DNA from: Aeromonas allosaccharophila
GTDB taxonomy: Bacteria; Pseudomonadota; Gammaproteobacteria; Enterobacterales; Aeromonadaceae
Length of the DNA: 64,000 nt
Direction of reading: 5' to 3'
Assembly: GCF_000819685.1 (NCBI RefSeq)
Contig: NZ_CDBR01000113.1
Location: 1-64,000 of the forward strand
Of the stretch, positions 41,262-49,984 are shown piece by piece. The position numbers and the translations under genes were made by a program. The notes beneath the pieces were generated by a model that ran no database searches, had not been told where the DNA came from, and saw only the letters and a program-made list of their open reading frames with translations. How positions within the stretch are numbered: the first letter of the stretch is position 1; the number at the start of each line of letters is the position of its first letter.

Positions 41262-41735
41262 ATGGAGATGAATACGCGTGGCATCGGCGCTCTGGCTCTG
41301 CTGGGGGCGTTATTGCTGGGCAGTACGGCGGCCCACGGTTCGGAAACCCTCAACACCATTCTCGGTGGCGGGGCGGGTGGAGTGGCGGGCACCATGATCG
41401 GCAAGGAGCTGGGGGGTGATACCGGCGCGCTGGTGGGGGCTGTGTTGGGCGGCGCTGCAGGTGGCGCGGCGACGGCCAACAAGGGCAACAAGAATGAAGC
41501 GGCCCTTGGCGGCGCGGTGGGGGCGCTGGGTGGTGCCGCCATCGGCAAGAGTGTCGGCGGCGATACCGGTCAACTGATCGGCGCAGGGGTCGGCGGGGCG
41601 GGTGGTTCGGCCATCGGCGCCAAAACCGGCGATGGTCACAAGAGTCAGGATCGCTATTACGATGACGACGATGATCATCACCATCACAAACACCACAAGA
41701 AGCACAAAAAGCACAGATGGCACGACGACGATTGA
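41262..41735 (+). CDS. secreted glycine-zipper protein with His/Lys tail
   Basis: A signal peptide (about residues 1-25, ending AAHGSE) is followed by repeated GxxxG-type glycine-zipper segments (GGAGGVAGTMIGKELGG and similar at three places) that suggest membrane or oligomer packing. The last 25 residues are almost all His, Lys and Asp, a possible metal-binding tail. A CAGGAG Shine-Dalgarno decides the ATG at 41262. The function is unknown; related proteins are annotated only as glycine-zipper proteins. Confidence 0.8.
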   Translation: MEMNTRGIGALALLGALLLGSTAAHGSETLNTILGGGAGGVAGTMIGKELGGDTGALVGAVLGGAAGGAATANKGNKNEAALGGAVGALGGAAIGKSVGGDTGQLIGAGVGGAGGSAIGAKTGDGHKSQDRYYDDDDDHHHHKHHKKHKKHRWHDDD

Positions 41736-41758
41736 TGCGTGCGCAGTGAATGCGGAAG

Positions 41759-41792
41759 ATGCAAAGCGGGGCCTGTTGGCCCCGTTTTGCAT
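41759..41792. terminator. long bidirectional terminator
   Basis: ATGCAAAGCGGGGCC pairs with GGCCCCGTTTTGCAT around a TGTT loop, with one bulged position. It lies between convergent genes. Confidence 0.85.
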
Positions 41793-41831
41793 GGTCTGGT
41801 CACCCGATTTTGCGGTTACCAGATCGCGCGG

Positions 41832-42788
41832 TCACACCAGCCGGTGCTGGCGGCGACCGGCGGCAAAGGCGTTGATGTTGTCTATCAGCTGATCGGCGAG
41901 ACGCTGCATCGACTCCTCACTGGCCCACGCCACATGAGGGGTCAGAATGAAGTGGGGGTATTGCAGCGCCTTCATCAAGGGATGGTCGGGGGGCGGCGGC
42001 TCGACGCTCGCCACATCGAAACCGGCACCGCCGAGCCGACCGTTGGCCAGCGCTTGCAGCAGCGCCTCTTCATCCACCAGACCACCCCGGCCGACGTTGA
42101 TCAGCAAAGCGCCCGGTTTCATCAGATCCAGCTCCCGCTCGCCAATCAGGTTGCGGGTGTAGGGGGTGAGCGGGCAGTGCAGGCTGATGACGTCCGAACT
42201 TTGCAGCAACTCGTCGAGGGGCAACCTATCCTCGTCGTGGCTGGCGCCGACCTGACTCTGGGCGTAGCGCACCGTCATCCCCATCCCTTTGGCCCGCTCG
42301 CCGAGCGCCTGACCGAGCGTCCCCTTGCCGATGATGCCGAGCTGCTTGCCGTGCAGATCCATGATGTTGTGGTCGAAGAAGCAGAACTGGCCGCTCTGTT
42401 GCCAGCGCCCCTCCAGCAGCGACTGGCGCCAGCAGAAGAGGTTGCGCGACAGGGCCAGCATCAGCGCCATGGCGTGCTCCGGCACCGAGGGGCCCGAGTA
42501 GTTGCGGATGTTGCACACTCCGACATTGGCGGCGCGGCACGCTTCCAGATCCACGTTGTCGCTGCCGGTGGCGGCCAGCGCGATGAGTTTCAGCTCAGGC
42601 AGTTGGGCCAGCTCGGCGGCGCCGATCCGCACCTTGTTGATGATGGCGATACGGGCATCTTTGAGCCGCTCCACCACCTGTTCCGGGGCAGTACGCGGAT
42701 AGCTCTGCCAGTGATGGGGGAAGTCGGGGTGATGCAGGGTGATGCCCGCATCCAGGGTATCGCTGTCGAGAAATACGATTTGCTGCAT
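41832..42788 (-). CDS. D-2-hydroxyacid dehydrogenase
   Basis: NAD(P)-dependent dehydrogenase of the hydroxypyruvate/glycerate group. The nucleotide motif is GIIGKGTLGQALG, and the catalytic Arg (LINVGRGGLVDE), Glu (DVASVEPPPP) and His (LTPHVAWAS) are all present. The ATG at 42788 (MQQIVFLD) is preferred to 42803. Length is 318. Substrate choice among glycerate, hydroxypyruvate and others is open. Confidence 0.9.
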   Translation of the reverse strand: MQQIVFLDSDTLDAGITLHHPDFPHHWQSYPRTAPEQVVERLKDARIAIINKVRIGAAELAQLPELKLIALAATGSDNVDLEACRAANVGVCNIRNYSGPSVPEHAMALMLALSRNLFCWRQSLLEGRWQQSGQFCFFDHNIMDLHGKQLGIIGKGTLGQALGERAKGMGMTVRYAQSQVGASHDEDRLPLDELLQSSDVISLHCPLTPYTRNLIGERELDLMKPGALLINVGRGGLVDEEALLQALANGRLGGAGFDVASVEPPPPDHPLMKALQYPHFILTPHVAWASEESMQRLADQLIDNINAFAAGRRQHRLV

Positions 42789-42933
42789 GGACCTTCCTGC
42801 CATTGTTCAGGTTCGAGGAGCCATGATGCCAAACAGGATGCTGTCAGGGCTAGCTCGCCGCTGTGCCAGAGCGGCGCTTTATCCGGCAGATGTGAGCTGG
42901 CGCGCGCTTTGTTGCGCCACGGTGGCGGCCGGT

Positions 42934-43698
42934 TTAGAGCCAGCCCAGATGGTTGAGCCAGCCCTGAATGCGGGTGGGGGTCTCCTCCAGTTCCATCAGG
43001 GCGTAGGGGCGATAGTTGAGCTTGTGGCTGCGGCGGCTCTCGCTTTTGCGGGCCTCGGCGGCCAGCAGGGGCCAGCGGCCGCCATCCTCCTGATAGAGAT
43101 CCAGGGTGGGGATGGCCGCCTGAGCCACCTGTTTGGCCAGGGTCTGGTTGCTCTGCTGGTTGGGGAAGAAACCGTCGAGCAGCACCAGCGCATCGGGGGC
43201 GGGCAACTGTTCGCTGGCGATGAGGTTGGCGGTCCAGGCGGCGCCGGTACCTTGCGCCAGGATCAGCTTGAAGCCCCCCTCCTGCAGCTTGGCATCGACC
43301 AGCTTGCTGATCCGCTCGGCAAACTGCTTGCGAAATTCATAGCTGTTTTTCGCTTTTTTCTCGGCGGCAGGATCGAGTTCGGTCTGCTGGGGAGAGGGGA
43401 GCAGCAGCAGGGTATCAAAGCCCAGCTGGCCGAGGGCGCGGGTCAGTTGCCACAGTTGGCCGCTGCGCTGCCAGTCCGGCAGTAAAATGGCCAGTCCCAG
43501 ATAGTTTTCACTGTCGTGTTTGGCGAACAGCACCGTCTGTTTGTCGATCCGGGTGGCATCGGGCAGCCCTTTCCAGTCGCTGGCTTGCCAGTAGTCGAGG
43601 GGCAGTGGTTCGGCAACGGGGGGCGCGACCTCGCTCGCCTCTGCCCCATGGCCAGCCAGCAAGGTCAATAACAGCAGTGATAAGGATAATCTGGCCAT
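42934..43698 (-). CDS. DUF3530 family secreted protein
   Basis: A 254-residue protein with a signal peptide (about residues 1-21) and an alpha/beta-hydrolase-like layout: ILAQGTGAAWTANLI resembles a nucleophile elbow, although the usual GXSXG serine reads QGTGAA, so catalysis is doubtful. No function is known for DUF3530. It appears monocistronic. Confidence 0.8.
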   Translation of the reverse strand: MARLSLSLLLLTLLAGHGAEASEVAPPVAEPLPLDYWQASDWKGLPDATRIDKQTVLFAKHDSENYLGLAILLPDWQRSGQLWQLTRALGQLGFDTLLLLPSPQQTELDPAAEKKAKNSYEFRKQFAERISKLVDAKLQEGGFKLILAQGTGAAWTANLIASEQLPAPDALVLLDGFFPNQQSNQTLAKQVAQAAIPTLDLYQEDGGRWPLLAAEARKSESRRSHKLNYRPYALMELEETPTRIQGWLNHLGWL

Positions 43699-43806
43699 AG
43701 TGTGCTCCCCCGGTTATCTGGGTTAGCGGCGGCAGCGGGATTTTCTTGAGAGGAGGCACCCCCGCAGGGGGAGTCTCGTGCCGTTCGGGAGAGGTTGCGT
43801 GCTCCC

Positions 43807-44427
43807 CTATCGGTGGCGGAGTGAAGAGAGAGCGGTCAGTTGCCTGTCGTGCAGGCGCGAGAGCAATAGCAGGGCGGCTACGGCACCGATCAGGGCGAAG
43901 AACATATCGGATTGGGTATCCCAGGGGTCTCCCTGGGTGCCGAGAAACTCGTCGGCTCCCTGACCCAGCGCCAGTGCCGCTCCCCACTCGATAAATTCAT
44001 AGGTGGCGCTGATGGCGAGCACCACGCAGACCACCAGAAACGCCAGCATGCGGCCCCCTTGTACATATCCGCCGCGCAGCAGGATCTCCCGACAGGCCAG
44101 GGCGGGCACAAACCCCTGAAAGAAGTGACCAATCTTGTCATAAGGGTTGCGGCCAAGTTCCAACCACTGTTGCAGCTCGAAACCGAGCGGCACGCGGGCG
44201 TAGGTATAGGCGCCTCCCAGCATCAAGACCATGGCATGGAGGAAGATGCAGAGATAGAGCAGGCTGGTGAGGGGAAACGTGCGATGGGTCAGCAGCAGCA
44301 ATGGGATGGTGATGATCACCGGCGCGACTTCCATCAGCTAGGTCGCCCTGTCATAAGGCTGCCAGCCCGAGAGCGCCAGCAGGAGCAAGGTGGCCAGCAG
44401 CAAGAGGATTTTGGTGGTCAATGTCAT
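43807..44427 (-). pseudogene. yjdF: YjdF-like DUF2238 membrane protein with in-frame amber codon
   Basis: Continuous coding from the ATG at 44427 would give about 206 residues, close to E. coli YjdF (209), but codon 30 is TAG (44338-44340). The preceding codons read a membrane segment (LLLLATLLLLALSGW) then QPYDRAT, and the following ones LMEVAPV; family members as I recall have Trp at this spot, so TGG to TAG is likely. An internal ATG at 44334 could give a 175-residue product missing the first membrane segment. Otherwise the protein is well conserved (IGHFFQGFVPALA). Confidence 0.78.
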
Positions 44428-44514
44428 ATGGGGTATCACTCGGGCAAGAGTTGGCATGCATGGCACCATTTAGCCATGTTGGTGTACAGAATACAGCCGC
44501 CGGTAGAGCCCACA

Positions 44515-44545
44515 ATAAAAAAAGCGAGCCGGTGGCTCGCTTTCT
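44515..44545 (-). terminator. efp terminator
   Basis: AAGCGAGCC (44522-44530) pairs with GGCTCGCTT (44534-44542); the A7 run to the left forms the U-run on the minus strand. Confidence 0.9.
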
Positions 44546-44567
44546 TCATTCAACGCATGGCGGTCAA

Positions 44568-45134
44568 TTAGTTGACGCGACGCTTGAATTCGCCGGTGCG
44601 GCTGTCGATTTCGATCTTGTCACCGATCTCTACGAAGGCGGCAACAGCCAGCTCGTAGGTAGTGCCTTTCAGACGGGCAGGCTTGGTCACTTTACCGGAG
44701 GTGTCGCCACGGGCAGCCGGCTCGGTGTACTCAACTTCACGCACGATGGTGGTCGGCAGTTCTACGGAGATGGCTTTCTCGTTGTAGAAAGTCACTTCGC
44801 AGATGTCTTCCATGCCGTCTACCAGGTAGTTGAGCACGTCACCCAGGTTGTCTTTCTCTACGTCGTACTGGTTGTACTCGGTGTCCATAAAGACATACAG
44901 GGGATCGGAGAAGTAGGAGTAGGTGCACTCTTTACGTTCCAGCTGAACTACGTCCAGCTTGTCGTCGGCCTTGAAGACGGTCTCGGTCGCGCTGCCGTTC
45001 AGCAGGCCCTTCAGCTTCATTTTGACCACGGCGGAGTTACGGCCGGATTTGTTGAATTCAGCCTTCTGAACCACCATCGGCTCGGTGCCGATCATGACTA
45101 CGTTACCAGCGCGGATTTCCTGTGCGGTTTTCAT
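44568..45134 (-). CDS. efp: elongation factor P, arginine-loop (EarP-modified) type
   Basis: Relieves ribosomes stalled at polyproline. The loop that reaches the peptidyl-transferase centre reads KSGRNSA, with Arg in place of the Lys used by the EpmA system of E. coli; this is the type rhamnosylated by EarP. The 188-residue protein closely resembles Pseudomonas EF-P ([11 protein letters not shown] at the start, TRTGE-like [11 protein letters not shown] at the end). The earP gene lies directly upstream, 45 nt away, on the same strand. Confidence 0.96.
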   Translation of the reverse strand: MKTAQEIRAGNVVMIGTEPMVVQKAEFNKSGRNSAVVKMKLKGLLNGSATETVFKADDKLDVVQLERKECTYSYFSDPLYVFMDTEYNQYDVEKDNLGDVLNYLVDGMEDICEVTFYNEKAISVELPTTIVREVEYTEPAARGDTSGKVTKPARLKGTTYELAVAAFVEIGDKIEIDSRTGEFKRRVN

Positions 45135-45179
45135 GTAAAAAATTCCTGTTCGTGAAACGGACGGATAAAAACTGCCAGA

Positions 45180-46388
45180 TTATATACGGCTTTCTAAAAA
45201 TTTCACCAACCGTGTGACGAGATCCCCATCCCGGAGCAACTTCTGTGACCAGCTTCGCCCATGTTGCTGCCAAATGGCGCTATATCGTGGCCATTGGCCC
45301 CAAAGTTCGCGGCAATCTTCGCCACGATTGAGAGCCAGATTAAAGCGGCGCAGCCATTGGCCGCACTCGGCGGGTAGATCGGATAAGTAGTGGTCAAGGA
45401 ACTGCTCCAGCTTGACCAGATGGGCCTCCTCCTCCTGCTGGTAGATGTGCCAGAGGAAAGGACGAGCCGCCCACTGGGCCCGCACGAAGGAGTCCTCCCC
45501 ACGCACCAGATTGAGATCGCAGCTCCACAGCAGTCGATCGTAACCGGCCTGATCTGTCATCGGCAGCAGCTTGATGGTGAGGTTGCCCGAGTGGAGCAGC
45601 TCCCCCGCTTTGGCTGCAGGGATGGCATCAGTCAGACCGGCACCGGTGAGCACATCGTTGAGAGAGCGCCCCAGCGGCAGCAGCAGGGTGACGGGCGTGG
45701 CACTCTGGCACCAGCTCTCGATCAGGCTTTGCAGCGCATCGCTCTCGTAGGTAAAGAGGCTGACCCGCAGCTCGTGCTCTTGTTTTGGCGGCAAACCGAG
45801 GCTGGCCCAGTAGGCGGTAAGTCCCGCATCATCTTGCTGCCACTGCTCCCGTTCGGCGATGAGGTCGTGCTCGCACAAAAGGCCGCCGGTTTTAGCGGTA
45901 AAGCCTGGGAAGAAGAAGTATTTGTTGAGGCTTTTATTGCCAACCCGCTGGGGCGAGGCAAGGGCGTGGCAATCCTCTACCCAGCTCTCTGCCGAGAGGT
46001 ATTCCAGATTGAGCCAGCATGGGGGGCTGGGTTGGCTCGCCATCAGTTCGGCCATTCGTTCAATGAAGGGGGCGGGCAGCTCGCAGGCAAAGGCCTCGAT
46101 TACCACCTTGCCTGGGGTCATGTCGGTCGGAAGGGTCTCATGCCAGTGCTGGATATAGATGCCATCGACCCACTGGCCATCCTGCGCCGGGTCGAGCCCC
46201 GGACAGATGCGGGCGAAACTTGCCAGATCGTCCACCCAGAGCCGCACCTGAACCTCATTGCCATGTGCCGCAATATTCCCCTCCCGTTTTAGCTGGCGGG
46301 CGAGTCGCCAGGTGACACCGATGTCACCGAAGTTGTCGACGACGCAGCAGAAGATGTCCCAGTCAAACGGGGGCAGGGGAGTTGTCAT
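45180..46388 (-). CDS. earP: EF-P arginine rhamnosyltransferase EarP
   Basis: Transfers rhamnose from dTDP-rhamnose to Arg32 of EF-P. It is a GT-B fold protein (DUF2331) with the conserved aspartates in CVVDNFGDIGVTWRLARQL and the RGEDSFVRAQWA motif near residue 270. The ATG at 46388 (MTTPLPPF) is preferred to 46433, which would enter the guaC terminator. Length is 402. It forms an operon with efp, whose loop has the matching arginine. Confidence 0.95.
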   Translation of the reverse strand: MTTPLPPFDWDIFCCVVDNFGDIGVTWRLARQLKREGNIAAHGNEVQVRLWVDDLASFARICPGLDPAQDGQWVDGIYIQHWHETLPTDMTPGKVVIEAFACELPAPFIERMAELMASQPSPPCWLNLEYLSAESWVEDCHALASPQRVGNKSLNKYFFFPGFTAKTGGLLCEHDLIAEREQWQQDDAGLTAYWASLGLPPKQEHELRVSLFTYESDALQSLIESWCQSATPVTLLLPLGRSLNDVLTGAGLTDAIPAAKAGELLHSGNLTIKLLPMTDQAGYDRLLWSCDLNLVRGEDSFVRAQWAARPFLWHIYQQEEEAHLVKLEQFLDHYLSDLPAECGQWLRRFNLALNRGEDCRELWGQWPRYSAIWQQHGRSWSQKLLRDGDLVTRLVKFLESRI

Positions 46389-46407
46389 GGCTCGGGATCC
46401 CAGATGC

Positions 46408-46440
46408 AAAAAAACCGGTGCGCAGGGTAGCACACCGGTT
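46408..46440 (-). terminator. guaC terminator
   Basis: AACCGGTG(T)GC pairs with GCGCACCGGTT around TACCCT and ends in a T-run on the minus strand. It lies beyond the duplicated guaC tail, just upstream of earP. Confidence 0.85.
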
Positions 46441-46483
46441 GGCTGGCTTCTAACCGTCAGCGCGTGACGGTCGCTGCGGCAGG

Positions 46484-46566
46484 TTACTCCTTGCCGTAGA
46501 CGTTGTTCTCTTGCTCACGCACCCGGATAAAGGTGGTGTGTGCTTTGGTGAGCTCTTTAAGCTGGC
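46484..46566 (-). pseudogene. diverged duplicate of guaC 3' end
   Basis: These 83 nt match the true end of guaC (46588-46667) with several substitutions and one extra codon. Read on the minus strand they encode [18 protein letters not shown] and on to the VYGKE end and TAA; guaC itself has [10 protein letters not shown]. Offset is 104 nt. The terminator follows this outer copy. There is no start; it is a relic. Confidence 0.92.
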
Positions 46567-46587
46567 GGTAAAGCAGATAAACCAGAT

Positions 46588-47631
46588 TTACTCTTTGCCG
46601 TAGACGTTGTTCTCTTGCTCACGTACCCGGATAAAGGTGGTGCGCTTGGTCAGCTCTTTCAGCTGGCTGGCACCGACGTAGGTACAGGTGGAGCGCACGC
46701 CGCCCAGAATGTCGCGCACCGCATTCTCGACCGGGCCGCGATAGGGCAGCAGCACCATCTTGCCTTCGGAAGCGCGATACTCGGCAACGCCACCGGCGTG
46801 TTTGTCCATGGCGCTGGAGGAGCTCATGCCGTAGAACTTCATGAAGGGCTCGCCGTTCACATCGACGATCTCGCCACCGCACTCTTCGTGGGCTGCCAGC
46901 ATGCCGCCCAGCATCACGAAGTCGGCGCCGCCGCCGAACGCTTTGGCGACGTCACCCGGGCAGGTGCAGCCGCCGTCACCGACGATCTGGCCACCGAGAC
47001 CGTGGGCCGCATCGGCACACTCGATGATGGCGGAGAGCTGCGGATAGCCCACACCGGTCTTGACGCGAGTGGTGCAGACCGAGCCCGGGCCGATGCCGAC
47101 CTTGACGATGTCGGCGCCGGAGAGGATCAGCTCTTCCACCATCTCGCCGGTCACCACGTTGCCCGCCAGAATGACGTGGTTGGGGCAGGCGTCACGGATT
47201 TTGCGCACGAACTCGACGAAGTGTTCGGAGTAGCCGTTGGCCACGTCAACGCAGATGAAGCGCAGTGCTTCGGACATGGCGAGGATCTGGCGTGTCTTGG
47301 TGAAGTCATCCGGCGAGGTGCCGGTCGATACCATCACATGGCCCAGCAGCGCCGGATCGGTTTCGTTGACGAAGGTTTGCCACTGCTCAAGGCTGTAGTG
47401 TTTGTGGACTGCGGTCATCATCTCGAAGCCGGCCAGGGTTCTGGCCATGGCGAAGCTGCCGACGGTATCCATGTTGGCGGCGATAACGGGAACGCCTTGC
47501 CATTGAGTCTGGGTGTGCTTGAAGGTGAACTGACGGGTCAGGCTGACTTGGGAACGGCTCTTGAGAGTAGAGCGCTTGGGGCGGAACAGGACATCCTTGA
47601 AACCGAGCTTCAAGTCTTCTTCGATACGCAT
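46588..47631 (-). CDS. guaC: GMP reductase
   Basis: Converts GMP to IMP with NADPH in purine salvage. The catalytic cysteine is in [11 protein letters not shown], and the flavin-free IMPDH/GMPR barrel is complete ([29 protein letters not shown]). Length is 347, as in E. coli. The 5' side holds a promoter and a hairpin in the leader (see separate entry). The 3' end is duplicated just downstream. Confidence 0.96.
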   Translation of the reverse strand: MRIEEDLKLGFKDVLFRPKRSTLKSRSQVSLTRQFTFKHTQTQWQGVPVIAANMDTVGSFAMARTLAGFEMMTAVHKHYSLEQWQTFVNETDPALLGHVMVSTGTSPDDFTKTRQILAMSEALRFICVDVANGYSEHFVEFVRKIRDACPNHVILAGNVVTGEMVEELILSGADIVKVGIGPGSVCTTRVKTGVGYPQLSAIIECADAAHGLGGQIVGDGGCTCPGDVAKAFGGGADFVMLGGMLAAHEECGGEIVDVNGEPFMKFYGMSSSSAMDKHAGGVAEYRASEGKMVLLPYRGPVENAVRDILGGVRSTCTYVGASQLKELTKRTTFIRVREQENNVYGKE

Positions 47632-47694
47632 TACAAATTCCTTATTGAGCCTTGTTGAAAGTCACTTTTGCAGTGGCAAATTTTCGGCAGGCGC

Positions 47695-47760
47695 AAAAAA
47701 ACCGGTGGTTTTCAGGCCCTCCGGTTTACAACAGTGTAGGCAAAAATCCCTCCAGAACAA
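47695..47760 (-). promoter_or_regulatory. guaC promoter and leader hairpin
   Basis: On the minus strand TTGTTC (47755-47760) and TACACT (47733-47738) are 16 nt apart, a good sigma-70 promoter. The transcript would begin close to a hairpin AAACCGG/CCGGTTT (47721-47727 with 47699-47705) followed by a run of seven T. This has the form of a terminator inside the guaC leader. Confidence 0.5.
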
Positions 47761-48012
47761 GACTGATAATTCACTCACTGTTGTGGTAGCCTTTGGCGTC
47801 ACAACCTGAGGTTAACCACCAGTTTCATCCAGCACCGCCCGGTGCCTTGCTCCCCGTCGATATTCTCGCCCGCTTGGGCCGCCGTCTGGCCACTCCTTGT
47901 CGCCTCTCTTCTGATCCGCCCGGCATTATCCAAGTAACTGAAATAAATCGGATTGACCCCCGAGGCGACTGTGGTAGATCTGGGCGCAGGATTGACAAGG
48001 CAGGACCGTAAA

Positions 48013-48513
48013 ATGGGCAAGATGATGGTGGGAATGACCCTGATGCTGGCACTGTGTGGCAGTGCGCTGGCTGAGACCCCGACCAGCTATGGCTGGATCG
48101 AGAAGGGGCTTATTTTGCCTACCGGCGTGGCGGTGAAGATGAAGCTCGACACCGGGGCGCTCACCTCTTCCCTCGATGCACGCGCCATCACCAGATTCAA
48201 ACGGGATGGCAAGCCCTGGGTGCGCTTCATGCTGGTGGTGACCGATGCCGACAGCGGCAAACTGGTCAAACAACAGTTCCAACGGCGGGTCGAGCGCAGC
48301 GTGACGGTGCGCGGGGCGGGCGGCATGGAGCAGCGGCCAACGGTGACCATGTCCATCTGTCTGGGGGACAAGGTGTATGAGGAGTGGTTCACCCTGCGGG
48401 ATCGCAGCAAGATGATCTATCCGGTGCTGCTGGGCCGACGTCTGCTGGCGGAGCTGGGCCCGGTGGATTCCAGTCGAACCTTTACCGTACAGCCCGCCTG
48501 CCGCCAAGAGTGA
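48013..48513 (+). CDS. secreted retropepsin-like aspartic protease family protein (PF05618-like)
   Basis: A signal peptide (about residues 1-20) is followed by a domain with the aspartic protease-like motif KLDTGALTSSLDA and the later PVLLGRRLL. The family is often named RimK-associated or ATP-dependent zinc protease, though proteolysis has not been shown in most members. Length is 166 from the ATG at 48013. The 381 nt to guaC hold both promoters; I see no other gene there. Confidence 0.8.
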   Translation: MGKMMVGMTLMLALCGSALAETPTSYGWIEKGLILPTGVAVKMKLDTGALTSSLDARAITRFKRDGKPWVRFMLVVTDADSGKLVKQQFQRRVERSVTVRGAGGMEQRPTVTMSICLGDKVYEEWFTLRDRSKMIYPVLLGRRLLAELGPVDSSRTFTVQPACRQE

Positions 48514-48547
48514 GCCGCCCCCATGGTGGGCGAACTCGCCTTGGCAT

Positions 48548-49984
48548 CTATTTTTCTGGTGGCAGCGGTAGCCAGACGCTGACCTCCAGCCCCCCTTCCG
48601 GCCGGTTGTGGACATCGAGGTCGGCGCCGTGCAGCTGGGCGATGCGCGAGACGATGGCCATGCCAAGGCCGACGCCATCCCCCTGCTGGGGATTGACCCG
48701 AAAGAAGCGTTCACACAGCCGGGGCAAGGCGCTGGCGGGAATGCCGGGGCCGTTGTCGCTCACATCCACCCTCACCCGGTTGCCCTCCCGCTGAACCCGC
48801 ACCTTGATCTCGCCCTCCGGCTGGGTGTAGCGCAGCGCATTGTCGATCAGGTTGCTGAACAGCAGGTCGAGCAGGGTGGCCTGACCCATCACCAGCAGCG
48901 GCAAGTCACACTCCAGCGATAGCTGCTGATCCTTTTTGAGGGCAATGGGAGCCAGTGTTGCGAGGGTGCCTTGCAGCAGGTGGCCCACCTCCAGTTCGGT
49001 CAATACCAGCCCCTGCTGGTTGTCGATGCGGGCCTGGGTCAGCAGCTGGCGGATCAGCCGATCGCTGCGGTCGAGGGCCTGCAGCATCTTGTGCAGGGAC
49101 TGTTGGCGGCTGGTGTCATCATCGGCTGCCAGGGCATTTTCACTGTGGATGCGCAGCACCGCCAGCGGGGTGCGCAGCTCGTGGGCCGCCTCGTTGGTGA
49201 ACTGTTTCTCCCGCTCTATGGTCTCCGCCAGCGCCTGCATCAGCCGGTTGATCTCGTTGGTGAGGGGCGTCAGCTCCTGCGCGCTTACCTTGAGGCTGAG
49301 CGGGCTCAGGTTGGCGGGGTGACGTTCGCTGATGGCCTGGGCCAGCTGACGCAGGGGGGCCAGCCCGCGGGTGATGAGCCACCAGAGCAGGGCCAGCAGG
49401 AAGGGCAGGGTGATCAGCAGTGGCAGCATGGTGAGGGTGGCCATTTTGCTGGCCAGCTCGCTGCGCTCGTCGTCCCGCTCCGCCACCACCAGCCAGGTCT
49501 GCTCCTGCTGGTTGTAGAGGGTGAAGGTGCGCCACTGGTGGCGATCTTTTTCGACCGTGTCAAAACCGATGGCCAGGGTGACCAGCGGCTGCTCCGGGGC
49601 GCTGGGGGCGCGCAGCAGCAAGCCGCCCTTTTCATCGAGCAGCTGGAAGTAGAGATTGCGCTCGAACTCGTGGCCGTAAGGGGTGATCTCCCGATCCTCG
49701 CCGGTCAGGTTGAGGCCGGGATCTTTTTGCCACTCATCGGGATTTTGTGCCTCCCACTCCTGATAGACGGTGCCGTTGGCGGGCAGTTTCCCCTGCTGGG
49801 CCAGGTAGCGGGCCAGCAGCTGGTTGGTGATGCGGGCCGACTGGGCGAGGCGGGCATCAAACAGCTCCTCCATCTCGTGGCTCGCCTCCATGTAGCCGAT
49901 AAAGGCGCTGATGGTGAGACTCAGGCTCACCAGCGTCAGGATACCGGTGAGCAGAAAGCGGCGAATGGAGCGGGGACGTTTCAT
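48548..49984 (-). CDS. two-component sensor histidine kinase, QseC/PmrB-like
   Basis: An inner-membrane sensor with two membrane segments (about residues 10-30 and 170-190) flanking a periplasmic domain of about 135 residues, then HAMP, the phosphoacceptor His (NEAAHELRTPLAVL) and an ATPase domain with N box (IDNALRYTQPEG), G1 (DNGPGIP) and G2 (GVGLGMAIV). The start overlaps the response regulator by 4 nt. The ligand is unknown. Confidence 0.9.
   Translation of the reverse strand: MKRPRSIRRFLLTGILTLVSLSLTISAFIGYMEASHEMEELFDARLAQSARITNQLLARYLAQQGKLPANGTVYQEWEAQNPDEWQKDPGLNLTGEDREITPYGHEFERNLYFQLLDEKGGLLLRAPSAPEQPLVTLAIGFDTVEKDRHQWRTFTLYNQQEQTWLVVAERDDERSELASKMATLTMLPLLITLPFLLALLWWLITRGLAPLRQLAQAISERHPANLSPLSLKVSAQELTPLTNEINRLMQALAETIEREKQFTNEAAHELRTPLAVLRIHSENALAADDDTSRQQSLHKMLQALDRSDRLIRQLLTQARIDNQQGLVLTELEVGHLLQGTLATLAPIALKKDQQLSLECDLPLLVMGQATLLDLLFSNLIDNALRYTQPEGEIKVRVQREGNRVRVDVSDNGPGIPASALPRLCERFFRVNPQQGDGVGLGMAIVSRIAQLHGADLDVHNRPEGGLEVSVWLPLPPEK

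Noticed and set aside
46484-46667. Attachment-site repeat left by an integrative element in guaC
   Set aside because: Only 104 nt separate the copies and no integrase or cargo is present; the many differences between copies do not fit a recent insertion.
47632-47820. Purine riboswitch in the guaC leader
   Set aside because: I could not find the conserved three-way-junction core; only a simple hairpin is seen.
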